64,000 nucleotides of DNA from NCBI GenBank assembly GCA_964573295.1, contig CAZNJE010000010.1, positions 56,503 through 120,502 of the forward strand. Reading direction: 5' to 3'. Below the pieces are notes generated by a model. That model was given only the letters and a program-made list of their open reading frames with translations, was not told the origin of the DNA and did not search any database. Both the position numbers and the translations under genes were made by a program. Of this stretch, positions 1 through 9,377 are shown in pieces. The number at the start of each line of letters is the position of its first letter. Within the stretch, counting starts at the first letter, position 1. This DNA comes from CAYQJL01 sp964573295 (GTDB lineage Bacteria; Eisenbacteria; RBG-16-71-46; CAIMUX01; WJJG01).

Positions 1-2
1 AT

Positions 3-434
3 ATCGAGTGGCTCGTCTGGGAACCCGAGCGTTTCAGCAACGTCTACACGCTGCTGCGTGAGAGCGGCAACACCTACCTGCACTATGGATTCACCGATGA
101 GGCCCCCCTGCTCTTCACGGCGAAAGGCCCCTGCCATCTGCGGGTCTACACCCGCCTGAACCTTCCCCCCACGGCGGGGCAGACCGATCGTTTTAGCTAC
201 CGAATCGAACTCAAGCGAAACGGGGAGGCGCAGAAGATCTTTCAGTACGAGACCGATCGGCTGGAGAACGAGTACTACGTGGAAACCGACTCGGTCATTC
301 CAGCCAAGTATGACTGCATCGAGCTGGATGTGCCCGATGGAACCTGGAGCTATGGTCTTCACCTGGTTGCGGGCGACCTGCGGGCCGCCACGGCCAGAAT
401 CTTGATTCCGAAATCCTGTCTCGACCTCCGCTAG
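3..434 (+). CDS. 3' part of a surface/secreted protein sharing a beta-rich module with the next gene (5' end outside window)
   Basis: An open frame runs from the window edge to TAG at 432-434 (143 codons), with no start inside the window. The translation is rich in aromatic and beta-type residues. Its stretch around YLHYGFTDEAPLLFTAKGP followed by HLRVYTR resembles the modules of the next gene (YYFIDYTFPLVLQGPG then YLRMYVRG), so the two are likely paralogous or share a carbohydrate- or envelope-binding beta-sandwich. Only 27 bp separate it from the next start, so the two are probably co-transcribed. I do not recognise a named family, and function is unknown. Confidence 0.7.
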   Translation: MEWLVWEPERFSNVYTLLRESGNTYLHYGFTDEAPLLFTAKGPCHLRVYTRLNLPPTAGQTDRFSYRIELKRNGEAQKIFQYETDRLENEYYVETDSVIPAKYDCIELDVPDGTWSYGLHLVAGDLRAATARILIPKSCLDLR

Positions 435-461
435 AGGTCTGATCCGCCGCCAGGAGAATCG

Positions 462-2633
462 ATGAAGCGAGCTGGCACTGACAAGCGACGGACCATGACC
501 CCGCACCGCACGGGGGGCGCCCGCCGGCGTCGTCTCAACCCGGCCGGCCCGATGATGCTTGCCGTGATGCTGGTTCTGCTGGCACCGGTCTTGCTTTCAC
601 CGTTGCGGCTCGTGTCGCAGATCACCGGCTGGTTGCCCGGTTTCGACGGGGGGCTCGCCCGCGCGGATCTCGTCCGGGCCACGACCTTGCTCGGGCATCC
701 CAGCCCCGAGCGGGTGTGGATCGGTGACCCCGGGAACCGCAGCAGCTACTACCGGGCCGACGGCGGCCACCCGCTCATCGTGCGGGGTCCCGGCGTGATG
801 GACCTCTACGTCCGCGGCACCACAGCCGAAGGCTCCAGCGAACCCGAGAGCCTCTCGATCCGGATGACCGGCTTCGGCAAGTACGGCGATCAGTCCTGGT
901 CGGCCATGCTGGAGCGCTCGGGCGTCTCCTCCTTCGGCGGCGGCCTACCCGGCCATCCCACCGGCAGCAAGAAGATCACCATCGCGGTGCCCAACGGCCT
1001 CCAGCAGCTCATCCTGACCGCCACGGCCCGCTCGGGAAGGCCCACCTACGTACGCGCCTACCATGACGGTCCCTCGCCGAGAAGCGGGCCCTCACGGCGC
1101 GTGCGCCCGCAGTCGCGCGTTTTCCCAGACATCTCTTATCCCAGCTCCATCAAGATCGGCGAGCCCGGGAAGGGCAAGATCTACTACTTCATCGACTACA
1201 CCTTTCCCCTCGTGCTGCAGGGTCCCGGCTATTTGCGCATGTACGTGCGAGGTCACACCGATGAAGCGGGCAGCCAGCCCGAGAGCCTGCGCGTGGTGCT
1301 CGAGTCCCGCGACGGATCGATCCGCCACGAGTGGTTCCCGGTCGAGGAGAAGTCCAGCAGCGATGTCTTCCCTGAAGGCATCCCGGGGTTCCCGACCGAT
1401 GCGGACCTGATCACGATCGCCCTCCCCGCCGGCCGGCACGAGTACCGGCTGACCGGCACCAGCGCCTCGGGCCGGCCCGTCTACCTGCGTGCCTTCTACA
1501 ACGGACCGCGCCTGAAGGTGGTGAAGAAGCCCCGCTGGCGTCTGGACACCACCGTCGGGGTGGAGGCGATCTACGACGATAACGTTTGCCGCTATTCCCG
1601 CGAGAACCTGATCGAGTTCCGCAGCGGCTTCAATCCCGACCGCTACGTCATCGACACCGACGACGACTTCATCGTCAACACCAACCTGCAAATGGAGCTG
1701 CGCCGGCCGTTGCTTTTCGGCAAGGACACCCGCCTGCGCGGCCGCTTTCAGCGTTGGACCTACGCGCGCAATTCGATCAAGGACAATCATGAGTGGCAGG
1801 TGCGCTTCCGCCAGCACCTACGCAAGTACGATTACTTCGAAGCCTCCTACACCTACGCGCCGGACAGCTACATCAAAGAACTGCGCGATCGCGAGCCGTT
1901 CCTCTCGCGGACGGTGGACCTCGAGTACCTGCACTTCGAGATCACCCGCAACGCATTCAACTTCGGCTACCGGCGGTGGATCAACTCCTGGCTCGACACG
2001 AAGTTCTTCGTCGACCGCATCACGCGCTTCTACAACCGCCCGTTCATGGAGAATGACCTCTGGGAATGGAACTTCATGACCGAGACCGATATCGACTACA
2101 AGCAATTGACCTTCCGTTTCCGCTACGAGTATCAGAACGTGAAGGCGCGTGGCTACGACGAGGTCGACGAGACGCTCGAGACCTCCGATAACGACGGCGA
2201 CAACTCCTACGAGAACGACGGCTACCGCTTGCGGATCACCTACCGTCCGAAACGGTTCCCTTACCGGCCCCACGAGGATACTCACCCGGCCCTCTACGGG
2301 ATTCGCAGATTCGCCTCCTACCTCGATCAGGCCCTGGTCGCCATCAAGACCAAGTACGTCTACGTCCAGTACGACTATCAGCGCCGGTTCTATACCAGTG
2401 AGCGCCCGCTCGAACTCGATCCGCTGCACGTTGGGCGGACCGACATTCAGAACCAGCCGCGGCTGGTATGGGCCTCGGAGGAGATCTGGAACGGGATCGA
2501 GTTGGATGCCGGGGTCCGCTATACCAGCCGGTCGTCCGATGCGCCGGCCACTGTGATCGGCGAAGACGATCCCTCGGAAGAGAAAGCCTACACCGCCACT
2601 CGCTATTGGCTGGGTTTCACACGGGACTTCTAG
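462..2633 (+). CDS. Putative outer-membrane protein: two beta-sandwich modules plus C-terminal beta-barrel-like region
   Basis: 723 residues. ATG at 462 follows an AGGAG ribosome site. A basic N-terminus precedes a hydrophobic segment (about residues 31-48) that could be a long signal peptide or anchor. Two homologous modules follow (about 70-205 and 215-350), each with a YYxxDxxxPLxxxGPGxxxxYVRG pattern and a PExLxxxxx strand. From about residue 360 to the end, the sequence alternates aromatic and charged residues with short turns (YVQYDYQRRFYTSE and similar) and ends in Phe (LGFTRDF), as outer-membrane beta-barrels do. The barrel call is inference from this pattern. The upstream truncated gene carries a third related module. 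Substrate or role is unknown. Confidence 0.65.
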   Translation: MKRAGTDKRRTMTPHRTGGARRRRLNPAGPMMLAVMLVLLAPVLLSPLRLVSQITGWLPGFDGGLARADLVRATTLLGHPSPERVWIGDPGNRSSYYRADGGHPLIVRGPGVMDLYVRGTTAEGSSEPESLSIRMTGFGKYGDQSWSAMLERSGVSSFGGGLPGHPTGSKKITIAVPNGLQQLILTATARSGRPTYVRAYHDGPSPRSGPSRRVRPQSRVFPDISYPSSIKIGEPGKGKIYYFIDYTFPLVLQGPGYLRMYVRGHTDEAGSQPESLRVVLESRDGSIRHEWFPVEEKSSSDVFPEGIPGFPTDADLITIALPAGRHEYRLTGTSASGRPVYLRAFYNGPRLKVVKKPRWRLDTTVGVEAIYDDNVCRYSRENLIEFRSGFNPDRYVIDTDDDFIVNTNLQMELRRPLLFGKDTRLRGRFQRWTYARNSIKDNHEWQVRFRQHLRKYDYFEASYTYAPDSYIKELRDREPFLSRTVDLEYLHFEITRNAFNFGYRRWINSWLDTKFFVDRITRFYNRPFMENDLWEWNFMTETDIDYKQLTFRFRYEYQNVKARGYDEVDETLETSDNDGDNSYENDGYRLRITYRPKRFPYRPHEDTHPALYGIRRFASYLDQALVAIKTKYVYVQYDYQRRFYTSERPLELDPLHVGRTDIQNQPRLVWASEEIWNGIELDAGVRYTSRSSDAPATVIGEDDPSEEKAYTATRYWLGFTRDF

Positions 2634-2664
2634 CCCACCCAAGGAGATACGAAGGAGGAAACGC

Positions 2665-5187
2665 GTGAGGACCTGCATGAAGCTTCTCGGCCCGGTAGCC
2701 CTGGTTTTCACCGGCGCGATCTGCCTGTCCGGCTGTGGAGAACAGGACTTGTACGAGCCGCCGGTGAGCGATTACAACGTCGTGGGCCGCGGCTCGCTGC
2801 CGACCGAGGCCCTGGACGTCGACATCCTCGGAACCACCGCGTTCGTGGCCGCCGGCCAGGGAGGCCTCCGTGCCTTCGATATTTCCAATCCCGCGAACCC
2901 CACCCTCCTGTGGACGGTCAACACCAACCGGGACGCCGAGTACCTGCGCGTGGAGCGCACCTACCTTCCCAGCGGTGACTTCATGGACGTGGCTTTCGTC
3001 ACCCATTCCACCGAGGGCATTCATACCTTCGATGCCACACCCGGCGTCCCCGACTCCTTGCGACCGATCAGCTCCGCCGGGACAACCGCCATTCGAGCCT
3101 ATGACCTGTGCGTCGTCCCCGGCGAATATTTGACCGACCCCTACACAGTCTACCTGGCCGATACCTGGAAAGGCATCCGGGTGCACTTTTCGGACGAAAC
3201 GCTGCCGGGGGTCATCCGCTATAAAAATTTCGTCTCCTCCTATGGCGAAACCCAGGCCCTCGACGTCGTCGACGGCATTGCCTACGTGGCCGACGACCAG
3301 ATGGGAGTCACCGTGATCAACGTGCGCCGGGTCACCGTCGACGGCATGTTCATCGTCGACAACGAAGATACCCCGGGTGAGGCTCAGGGCATCGACGTCG
3401 AGGACGGCTACGCGTTCGTCGCCGACTACAGACGAGGCGTCCATGTCATGCGCATCGACGAGAACTACCATCTCGAAACCGTCGCGAGTCTGCCGGTGGG
3501 CGGGTATTGCTTGGACATCGTCGTCCAGGACGGCTTCGCTTTCGTGGCGGCCAGGGACGCCGGCATGCACGTCATCGACGTCCGCGATCCGGAGCACCCG
3601 CGCCTGGCCGGCACGGTGATCTCCTCGGACGCACGGGCAGTCGCCGTCGGCGAGGACAACATCGTCTGCATCGCCGACGCCGAGGAGGGCTTGATCGTAC
3701 TGCGCGGCCCGCAGCCATTGATCGACAACGAAGCCCCCGGCGCGGTCACCGATCTGACGGCCCGGCTCGAGACTTTGAGCGAACTCGTCCTTTCCTGGAC
3801 GGCGCCGGGAGATGACGGTGACACGGGCCAGGCCCGGGACTACGAGATTAGCCAGAGCAGTACGCCGATCACCGTAGAAAACTTCACGGAGGCCACGCGT
3901 TTGGTCCGCCGCCCCCTGCCCGCCGAGGCCGGCACCGTGCAGACGCTGGGCATCACGGGCCTCGAGGCCGACAGCACCTATTACTTCGCCCTGCGCACGA
4001 CGGATGATTCGTTCAACACGAGCGATCTTTCCAATGTTGCCCAGGCGATCATGACCCAGCCATCTCTGGCGCCCAGTCCGGTGAGTCCCGATCTTGGTGA
4101 TGCCTCTACCGAATTCACCTACCAGGTCGAGTACGCCGATCCCGAAGGCGACGCCCCGGAGGTCGCCACCGTTTTGATCGACGGCGAGGCCCATGACATG
4201 ACTCCCGCCGGGGGCCAGGAGCTCGATTTTGCCGCCGGCGTCCTCTTCGAATACTCCACGACGCTGCCGGCCGATGTGCACACCTATCAGTTCGTCTTTG
4301 ACGACGGCCACGGGCCGTTGATCACGACCGGCGTCTTCGATGGTCCGGAGATGCCGATCGACCCGTTCGATTACGCGATGGTTCCGATCGATGTCGGCGA
4401 GGGGGTGACCTTCACCATGGGCAGCCCGACCGGCGAGATGGGTCGCGACAACGACGAGCTACAGCACGAGGTGACGTTGACGCGCGGCTATGAGATTGCG
4501 GAGATCGAGGTCACCCAGTCGCTTTACGTGACGATCATGGAGACCAACCCGTCCTTCTTCTCCGGATTCTCACGTCCGGTCGAGACGGTGACCTGGTACG
4601 ATGCCGTCGCTTTCTGCAACGCGTACTCGACCCACGATGGGCTCACACCGGTCTACGAAATCACCGGCGAGGTCTACAATGCTGACGGAAACATCATCGC
4701 GGCCAGCGTGACCTGGAACCGCTCGGCCGCTGGGTACCGACTACCGACCGAAGCCGAATGGGAGTACGCTTGCCGGGCCGGCTCGGCCGAGGCCCTCGCC
4801 AACGGCACGCTCACTGAGCCCCAGTGCGGCCTGGACCCCAACCTCGATCTGATCGGGTGGTATTGCGGCAACTCGGAGATCGCGGGCACGGCACGTGCCC
4901 AGGGAGTGGCCACCCAAGAGGAGGCCAACGAACTCGGCCTCTACGACATGCACGGCAATGTCTGGGAGTGGTGTTGGGACGTCTATGCGCCATACGACGG
5001 TGAGGCGCAAACCGATCCCGAGGGCCCGGACGAGGGCGTGGTCTCGGACGCTCACGTTCGGCGCGGCGGCAGCTGGTTCTATTTCGCCCGCGACTGCCGC
5101 TCGGCCTCGCGTGACAGCTTCCTGCCAAGCTCGGCGGACAACACGGTGGGATTCCGGGTGGCGCGAACCGTTATCGGTCTCCGTTGA
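2665..5187 (+). CDS. Lipoprotein with LVIVD beta-propeller repeats, FnIII-like domain and C-terminal FGE-sulfatase-like (SUMF1) domain
   Basis: 840 residues, starting at GTG 2665 behind AAGGAGG. A lipobox (LSGC, Cys24) predicts a lipidated envelope protein. Residues about 45-350 contain LVIVD-type repeats (DISNPANPTLL, VDGIAYVADDQMGVTVINV, VRDPEHPRLAGTV). About 355-465 resembles fibronectin III (VTDLTARLETLSELVLSWTAP), and about 570-838 is a SUMF1/FGE-type domain (RLPTEAEWEYACRAG, LYDMHGNVWEWCWD, RRGGSW, VGFRVAR). Only one Cys follows the GGSW motif, whereas true formylglycine-generating enzymes carry a Cys pair there, so this is probably a non-FGly member acting as a binding or other modification domain. 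Its 3' end overlaps the convergent radical SAM gene by 17 bp. Confidence 0.85.
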   Translation: MRTCMKLLGPVALVFTGAICLSGCGEQDLYEPPVSDYNVVGRGSLPTEALDVDILGTTAFVAAGQGGLRAFDISNPANPTLLWTVNTNRDAEYLRVERTYLPSGDFMDVAFVTHSTEGIHTFDATPGVPDSLRPISSAGTTAIRAYDLCVVPGEYLTDPYTVYLADTWKGIRVHFSDETLPGVIRYKNFVSSYGETQALDVVDGIAYVADDQMGVTVINVRRVTVDGMFIVDNEDTPGEAQGIDVEDGYAFVADYRRGVHVMRIDENYHLETVASLPVGGYCLDIVVQDGFAFVAARDAGMHVIDVRDPEHPRLAGTVISSDARAVAVGEDNIVCIADAEEGLIVLRGPQPLIDNEAPGAVTDLTARLETLSELVLSWTAPGDDGDTGQARDYEISQSSTPITVENFTEATRLVRRPLPAEAGTVQTLGITGLEADSTYYFALRTTDDSFNTSDLSNVAQAIMTQPSLAPSPVSPDLGDASTEFTYQVEYADPEGDAPEVATVLIDGEAHDMTPAGGQELDFAAGVLFEYSTTLPADVHTYQFVFDDGHGPLITTGVFDGPEMPIDPFDYAMVPIDVGEGVTFTMGSPTGEMGRDNDELQHEVTLTRGYEIAEIEVTQSLYVTIMETNPSFFSGFSRPVETVTWYDAVAFCNAYSTHDGLTPVYEITGEVYNADGNIIAASVTWNRSAAGYRLPTEAEWEYACRAGSAEALANGTLTEPQCGLDPNLDLIGWYCGNSEIAGTARAQGVATQEEANELGLYDMHGNVWEWCWDVYAPYDGEAQTDPEGPDEGVVSDAHVRRGGSWFYFARDCRSASRDSFLPSSADNTVGFRVARTVIGLR

Positions 5188-6256
5188 GCAGTCCGTACTC
5201 GCGGCAATGGCAGAGCCGGGTCCGGCCCGTTTCGGGATCCCGCAGGTGGAACGAGTTACCCTGGCACCGGTCCCATTCCCCACAGGTGGCACAGGCGCCG
5301 GTCTTCATCCAGCTCCGGTCCCGGAACTCCTGGTACTTGTTCTCCCACACGTCGGAGAACGAGTCGGTGTGGATATTGCCTTGCTTGAAACGCCGGTCGA
5401 TGTTGGGACAGGCCAGGATATCCCCGTCGACCATGATCCCCGCCACGTGGATGCCCGCCTGACAGAAGTAGGGGTAATCGCGCACCTGGCTCTCGACCTT
5501 CGGCCCCAGGTAACCGGACTCGGAGTAGTTGACGTGTAGCTCATTCTTGGCGCGGAAGGACTTGATCTTCTCGATCATCTCACGAAACTGTGCCTTCGTC
5601 AGATACAGCTCGGGATGGTCCGCCGCCGGCCTTCCCGGGGAGAGTGTGTAGAGCCGCCAGTCACGGACGCCCAGCGCCCGGAGCAGCAGATACAGCCGGT
5701 CCAAGGTCGGCAGGCTGCGCTGGTGGACGCAGGTGACCACATCCATCGCTTTCCAGTAGGGGTAGCGGCGGAGCATCGAGATCGTCTCGATGGCCTTCGA
5801 GAAGGCACCCTCCTTGCCACGCAGCCAGTCGTGCTCGTCACTCAAACCGTCCAGACTCACCGAAATCGAGTGCAAGCCAGCCCCGTAGGCCTGGCGCATC
5901 TTGTCGGGCGTCCACGCGTAGCCGTTGGTCACCAGGCCCCAGCAGAATTCGAGTGCGGTGATCTCGCGGCCCAGATGGAAGAGGTCGGGGTAGCACAGCG
6001 GCTCACCACCGGTGAGAGCGACGGTGATGCCGCGCGGGTCATGGTGGCGTCGGATGTCACGGAGCACCTTCAGAACGGCGTCAACAGAGAGGTGCTTCTT
6101 CTCGCCCCCGCGCCTGCATTCGGCGCCGCAGTGTAGGCAGGCAAGATTGCACGCCGTGGTGACCTCAACGAAGAGGTAGCTCAGCGTAGGGGGGTGTTCC
6201 CCGGGGACCGGGGATGCGGCCGCCGGTGCGGGCCGCACGTGCTTGGGAGTACCCAT
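5171..6256 (-). CDS. Radical SAM protein with SPASM-type C-terminus
   Basis: 361 residues from ATG 6256, which is preceded by an AGGAG site. The frame stays open upstream to 6490, but that extension is low-complexity (SQRRAR repeats) and unlikely to be translated. The radical SAM cluster motif is CNLACLHC (CX3CX2C), followed by LTGGEPLCYPDLF, which binds SAM. The C-terminal region holds a Cys-rich SPASM-like set (ILACPNIDRRFKQGNI, GACATCGEWDRCQGN, CHCREYG) expected to bind auxiliary Fe-S clusters. Relatives modify peptides or act in cofactor maturation. No precursor peptide gene is visible nearby; the convergent FGE-like lipoprotein is the only close neighbour. Substrate unknown. Confidence 0.85.
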   Translation of the reverse strand: MGTPKHVRPAPAAASPVPGEHPPTLSYLFVEVTTACNLACLHCGAECRRGGEKKHLSVDAVLKVLRDIRRHHDPRGITVALTGGEPLCYPDLFHLGREITALEFCWGLVTNGYAWTPDKMRQAYGAGLHSISVSLDGLSDEHDWLRGKEGAFSKAIETISMLRRYPYWKAMDVVTCVHQRSLPTLDRLYLLLRALGVRDWRLYTLSPGRPAADHPELYLTKAQFREMIEKIKSFRAKNELHVNYSESGYLGPKVESQVRDYPYFCQAGIHVAGIMVDGDILACPNIDRRFKQGNIHTDSFSDVWENKYQEFRDRSWMKTGACATCGEWDRCQGNSFHLRDPETGRTRLCHCREYGLLNGDR

Positions 6257-6708
6257 GTGCGGATCGAATCTCCTCTCGGCGCGCGTGCAAGTCATCTCCA
6301 CCGGCGCCGCCGGCTTGGCTCTGGCTCGGCGCTGGCTCGGCTCCGGGTCGGTTCTGGCTCGGCGCTGGCTCAACGGCGACTCGGCGCTGGCTTCTCCCAG
6401 CACCTTCCGAGCTGCCTGCACGGTTGCAAACCTTCCGCAGGCTGTGGTTCCAGGAGAATCATCGCCCACAAGTGCCACAAAATCGGACATTTAGTGTCCC
6501 ATTTCAGTGACGGTCCGGAATCGAACTGGCGGGAGCCGCTACCGCGGCGAAAGACGCAACTTATGTGCCCACAAGAAATTGAGACGTTGTTTCCCCCGGT
6601 TGGCGCTTGAGTGCGTCGGCCGCCTCCCGGTACGCTGAACGCTCTTCACAGCGAAGATCGGCTGGATCACGCACACCTTCGCTGGAGGCGAACTCCAGGA
6701 GAGATTGG
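6257..6708. other. Divergent intergenic region between radical SAM gene and sdhC
   Basis: 452 bp between two divergent starts. It holds the 33-bp-period repeat at 6321-6392. I see no convincing -35/-10 pair for sdhC or the radical SAM gene, although both promoters must lie here. Confidence 0.5.
6321..6392. repeat. Direct repeat, 33-bp period, in the 5' leader of the radical SAM gene
   Basis: The 18-mer CTGGCTCGGCGCTGGCTC occurs at 6321-6338 and again at 6354-6371, with a partial third copy (TCGGCGCTGGCT) at 6381-6392. It would encode SQRRAR-like repeats if translated on the minus strand, but lies upstream of the preferred start. Confidence 0.8.
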
Positions 6709-7452
6709 ATGGGCATCTGGAGAGACCTGTTCTGGTCATCGGTCGGCAAGAAGTTCATCTCGGGCTTGACCGGCCTCTTTCTCGTTGTCTTCGTCGTCGC
6801 CCATCTGGCCGGCAACTTCACGCTCCTGATCGGCGAGGGCGCCTTCAATGAGTACGCCCACTTCATCGAGTCCTTGGCCCACGGCTGGGTGCTTCCGGTC
6901 TTCGAGGTGGGTCTTGCGACCGTGTTCATCCTGCACATCCTATCGGGCGCCAGCGTGGCCCTCTTCGACAAGTATCGCGCACGGCCGGTGCGCTATGCCG
7001 TCAGCGCAAACGCCGGTCACACCAGTCGCAAAGGGCTTTCCTCACGCACGATGATCATCTCCGGACTCGTGCTGCTCATCTTCCTGATCGCGCACGTGAT
7101 CATGTTCCGCTTCGGCGACGCCCGCTTGGTCCCCGCCGGAAACGGAGGCGCAGCCGGCCACGGTCAGATGCGGGACCTCTACGCGCTGGTCGTGCAGGCG
7201 TTCAAGCAGGAGGCCGTCACGGCCGGTTACGTGGCCGTCATGATCGTTCTGGGGATTCACCTTCGCCACGGCTTCTGGAGCGCATTCCAGTCGCTGGGCT
7301 GGACCCGGGCGGGCTCGCTGGACGGCCTCGCCAAACTGGGTGTGGTGATCACGATCCTCCTGGCGCTTGGATTCCTGTTATTGCCCGTCTATATCTACCT
7401 GTTCGCCGACCTTCCGGCATCCGTGCCCACTCAGGGAGGGGGAGGATCATGA
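6709..7452 (+). CDS. sdhC: Succinate dehydrogenase/fumarate reductase cytochrome b subunit
   Basis: 247 residues from ATG 6709 behind AGGAGAGA; the frame extends further upstream without a ribosome site. About five hydrophobic segments carry His residues suited to haem b ligation (VAHLAGNF, FILHILSG, IAHVIMF, LGIHLRHGFWSAFQS). This is the single-subunit cytochrome b558 type found with B-type enzymes of Bacteroidetes, epsilonproteobacteria and Bacillus. It anchors SdhAB to the cytoplasmic membrane and links succinate/fumarate to the quinone pool. Its stop overlaps the sdhA start by 4 bp (ATGA), so the genes are translationally coupled. Confidence 0.93.
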   Translation: MGIWRDLFWSSVGKKFISGLTGLFLVVFVVAHLAGNFTLLIGEGAFNEYAHFIESLAHGWVLPVFEVGLATVFILHILSGASVALFDKYRARPVRYAVSANAGHTSRKGLSSRTMIISGLVLLIFLIAHVIMFRFGDARLVPAGNGGAAGHGQMRDLYALVVQAFKQEAVTAGYVAVMIVLGIHLRHGFWSAFQSLGWTRAGSLDGLAKLGVVITILLALGFLLLPVYIYLFADLPASVPTQGGGGS

Positions 7453-9377
7453 CAACGAACGCCCGCCTCCTCGATGCCCGGATCCCTGGCGGCCCGCTGG
7501 AAGCGAAGTGGGACCGGCACCAGCACGAGTCAACTCTCATGGCGCCGGCTAATCGGCGCAAGCACAGCATTATCGTGGTCGGCACCGGCCTGGCCGGTGG
7601 CGCGGCGGCCGCCACCCTGGGCGAGTTGGGGTACCAGGTCCTGAACTTCTGTATTCAGGACACGCCGCGCCGCGCCCACAGCGTCGCCGCCCAGGGCGGG
7701 ATCAACGCGGCCAAGAACTATCAGGGCGACGGGGACAGCATCCACCGGCTGTTCTACGACACGATCAAGGGCGGCGACTTCCGCGCGCGTGAAGCCAATG
7801 TCTACCGGCTGGCCCAGCTCAGTGTGGACATCATCGACCAGGCCGTGGCCCACGGCGTCCCCTTTGCGCGTGAGTACGGCGGCACGCTGGCCAATCGCTC
7901 CTTCGGCGGCGTGCAGGTCTCCCGCACCTTCTACGCCCGCGGCCAAACCGGCCAGCAGCTCCTACTCGGGGTCTACGGAGCCCTGATGCGCCAGGTCGCA
8001 GCCGGCACGGTGCGAATGTTTCCGCGGCGGGAAATGCTCGATCTGGCCGTGGTGGACAACCGGGCGCGCGGCATCATCTGCCGTAACCTGGTCACCGGCG
8101 AGATCGAGCGCTATGCCGCCGAGGCCATCGTGCTCGCCACGGGCGGCTACGTCCCCGTCTACTACCTGTCGACACTGGCGGTGAACTCGAACGCCTCGGC
8201 CATCTGGCGCTGCCACAAGCGGGGAGCCTACTTCGCCAATCCGTGCTTCACGCAGATCCATCCCACCTGCATCCCACAGGCAGGCGATTACCAATCGAAG
8301 CTCACCCTGATGAGTGAGAGCCTGCGCAATGACGGGCGCATCTGGGTGCCCCGCCGCGCCGGCGATGACCGTCCGCCCGAAGGGATCCCCGAGAACGAGC
8401 GCGACTACTTCCTCGAGCGGCGCTACCCATCCTTCGGCAACCTCGTGCCGCGGGATATCGGCTCACGAGCGGCCAAGCGCGTCTGCGACGAAGGCCGGGG
8501 CGTGGGCCCCACCGGCCGGGCGGTCTACCTGGACCTGGGCGATGCGATCGAGCGTCTGGGGGTGGAGACGGTCCTTGATCGCTACCGCAACCTCTTCGAG
8601 ATGTACGAGGAGATCACCGGCGACGCCCCCCAACAGACGCCCATGCGGATCTATCCGGCCCCGCACTACGCGATGGGTGGCCTGTGGGTGGACTACAACC
8701 TGATGAGCACGATCCCTGGGCTCCACGTAGCGGGCGAAGCCAACTTCTCCGACCATGGAGCCAACCGCCTGGGGGCCAGTGCGCTCATGCAGGGCCTGGC
8801 CGACGGGTACTTCGTGATCCCGCGAACGGTGGGCCACTACCTGGCCGGCTCCCAGCTCGAACCGGTGGATGCCGATCACGATACCCTGCGCGAGGCCGCC
8901 GAGGAGTGTCGCCGGCAGACCCGGCGCCTGCTATCGATTCGCGGATCGCGAACGCCGCGTGAGTTCCACCGCCGGCTCGGCCACATCCTCTGGCAGCACG
9001 TGGGCATGTCGCGACACCAGGCGGGTCTCGAGGAGGCCATCGGTGAGCTGCGCGCCTTGCGCGAAGCCTTCTGGCAGGATGTGCGGGTGCCCGGCGATGA
9101 CCAGGATCTCAATCAGGCGCTCGAGACCGCCTACCGGGTCGCCGACTTCCTCGAGCTGGGTGAACTCATGGCCCGCGACGCCCTGCAGCGCAAGGAATCC
9201 TGCGGGGCCCACTTCCGCGAAGAGCATCAGTCCGCCGACGGCGAGGCCGCGCGCCACGATGAGGATTTCGCCTTCGTCAGCGCGTGGGAGCATCGCGGCC
9301 CCGAGCGTGAGCCGGTGCTGCACAAAGAGCCCCTGGTGTACGAATCGGTATCTTTGAAGACGCGCAGCTACGTGTAA
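7449..9377 (+). CDS. sdhA: Succinate dehydrogenase/fumarate reductase flavoprotein subunit
   Basis: 642 residues. The N-terminal FAD-binding motif is VVGTGLAGGAAA (about 44-55). RRAHSVAAQGGINAA contains the His (77) expected to bind FAD covalently. The substrate-binding and capping region includes HPTCIP and a C-terminal MYEEITGD...MRIYPAPHYAMGGLWVDY block, all typical of the B-type flavoprotein. It oxidises succinate to fumarate, or the reverse, on the cytoplasmic face. The start ATG overlaps sdhC by 4 bp, and the stop TAA shares one base with the sdhB ATG at 9377. About 30 residues precede the Rossmann fold, slightly longer than in many homologues. Confidence 0.96.
   Translation: MTTNARLLDARIPGGPLEAKWDRHQHESTLMAPANRRKHSIIVVGTGLAGGAAAATLGELGYQVLNFCIQDTPRRAHSVAAQGGINAAKNYQGDGDSIHRLFYDTIKGGDFRAREANVYRLAQLSVDIIDQAVAHGVPFAREYGGTLANRSFGGVQVSRTFYARGQTGQQLLLGVYGALMRQVAAGTVRMFPRREMLDLAVVDNRARGIICRNLVTGEIERYAAEAIVLATGGYVPVYYLSTLAVNSNASAIWRCHKRGAYFANPCFTQIHPTCIPQAGDYQSKLTLMSESLRNDGRIWVPRRAGDDRPPEGIPENERDYFLERRYPSFGNLVPRDIGSRAAKRVCDEGRGVGPTGRAVYLDLGDAIERLGVETVLDRYRNLFEMYEEITGDAPQQTPMRIYPAPHYAMGGLWVDYNLMSTIPGLHVAGEANFSDHGANRLGASALMQGLADGYFVIPRTVGHYLAGSQLEPVDADHDTLREAAEECRRQTRRLLSIRGSRTPREFHRRLGHILWQHVGMSRHQAGLEEAIGELRALREAFWQDVRVPGDDQDLNQALETAYRVADFLELGELMARDALQRKESCGAHFREEHQSADGEAARHDEDFAFVSAWEHRGPEREPVLHKEPLVYESVSLKTRSYV

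Noticed and set aside
2617..4311. Long open frame on the minus strand opposite the LVIVD lipoprotein
   Set aside because: It is the mirror of the strongly coding plus strand in GC-rich DNA, has no ribosome site and no family resemblance.
6257..6490. N-terminal extension of the radical SAM protein
   Set aside because: The extension is made of SQRRAR-type repeats with no ribosome site, whereas ATG 6256 has AGGAG and directly precedes the conserved domain.
6500..6530. T-loop-like stretch on the minus strand (GTTCGATTCC) suggesting a tRNA
   Set aside because: The T-stem does not pair (only three of five positions) and no acceptor, D or anticodon arms can be built around it.
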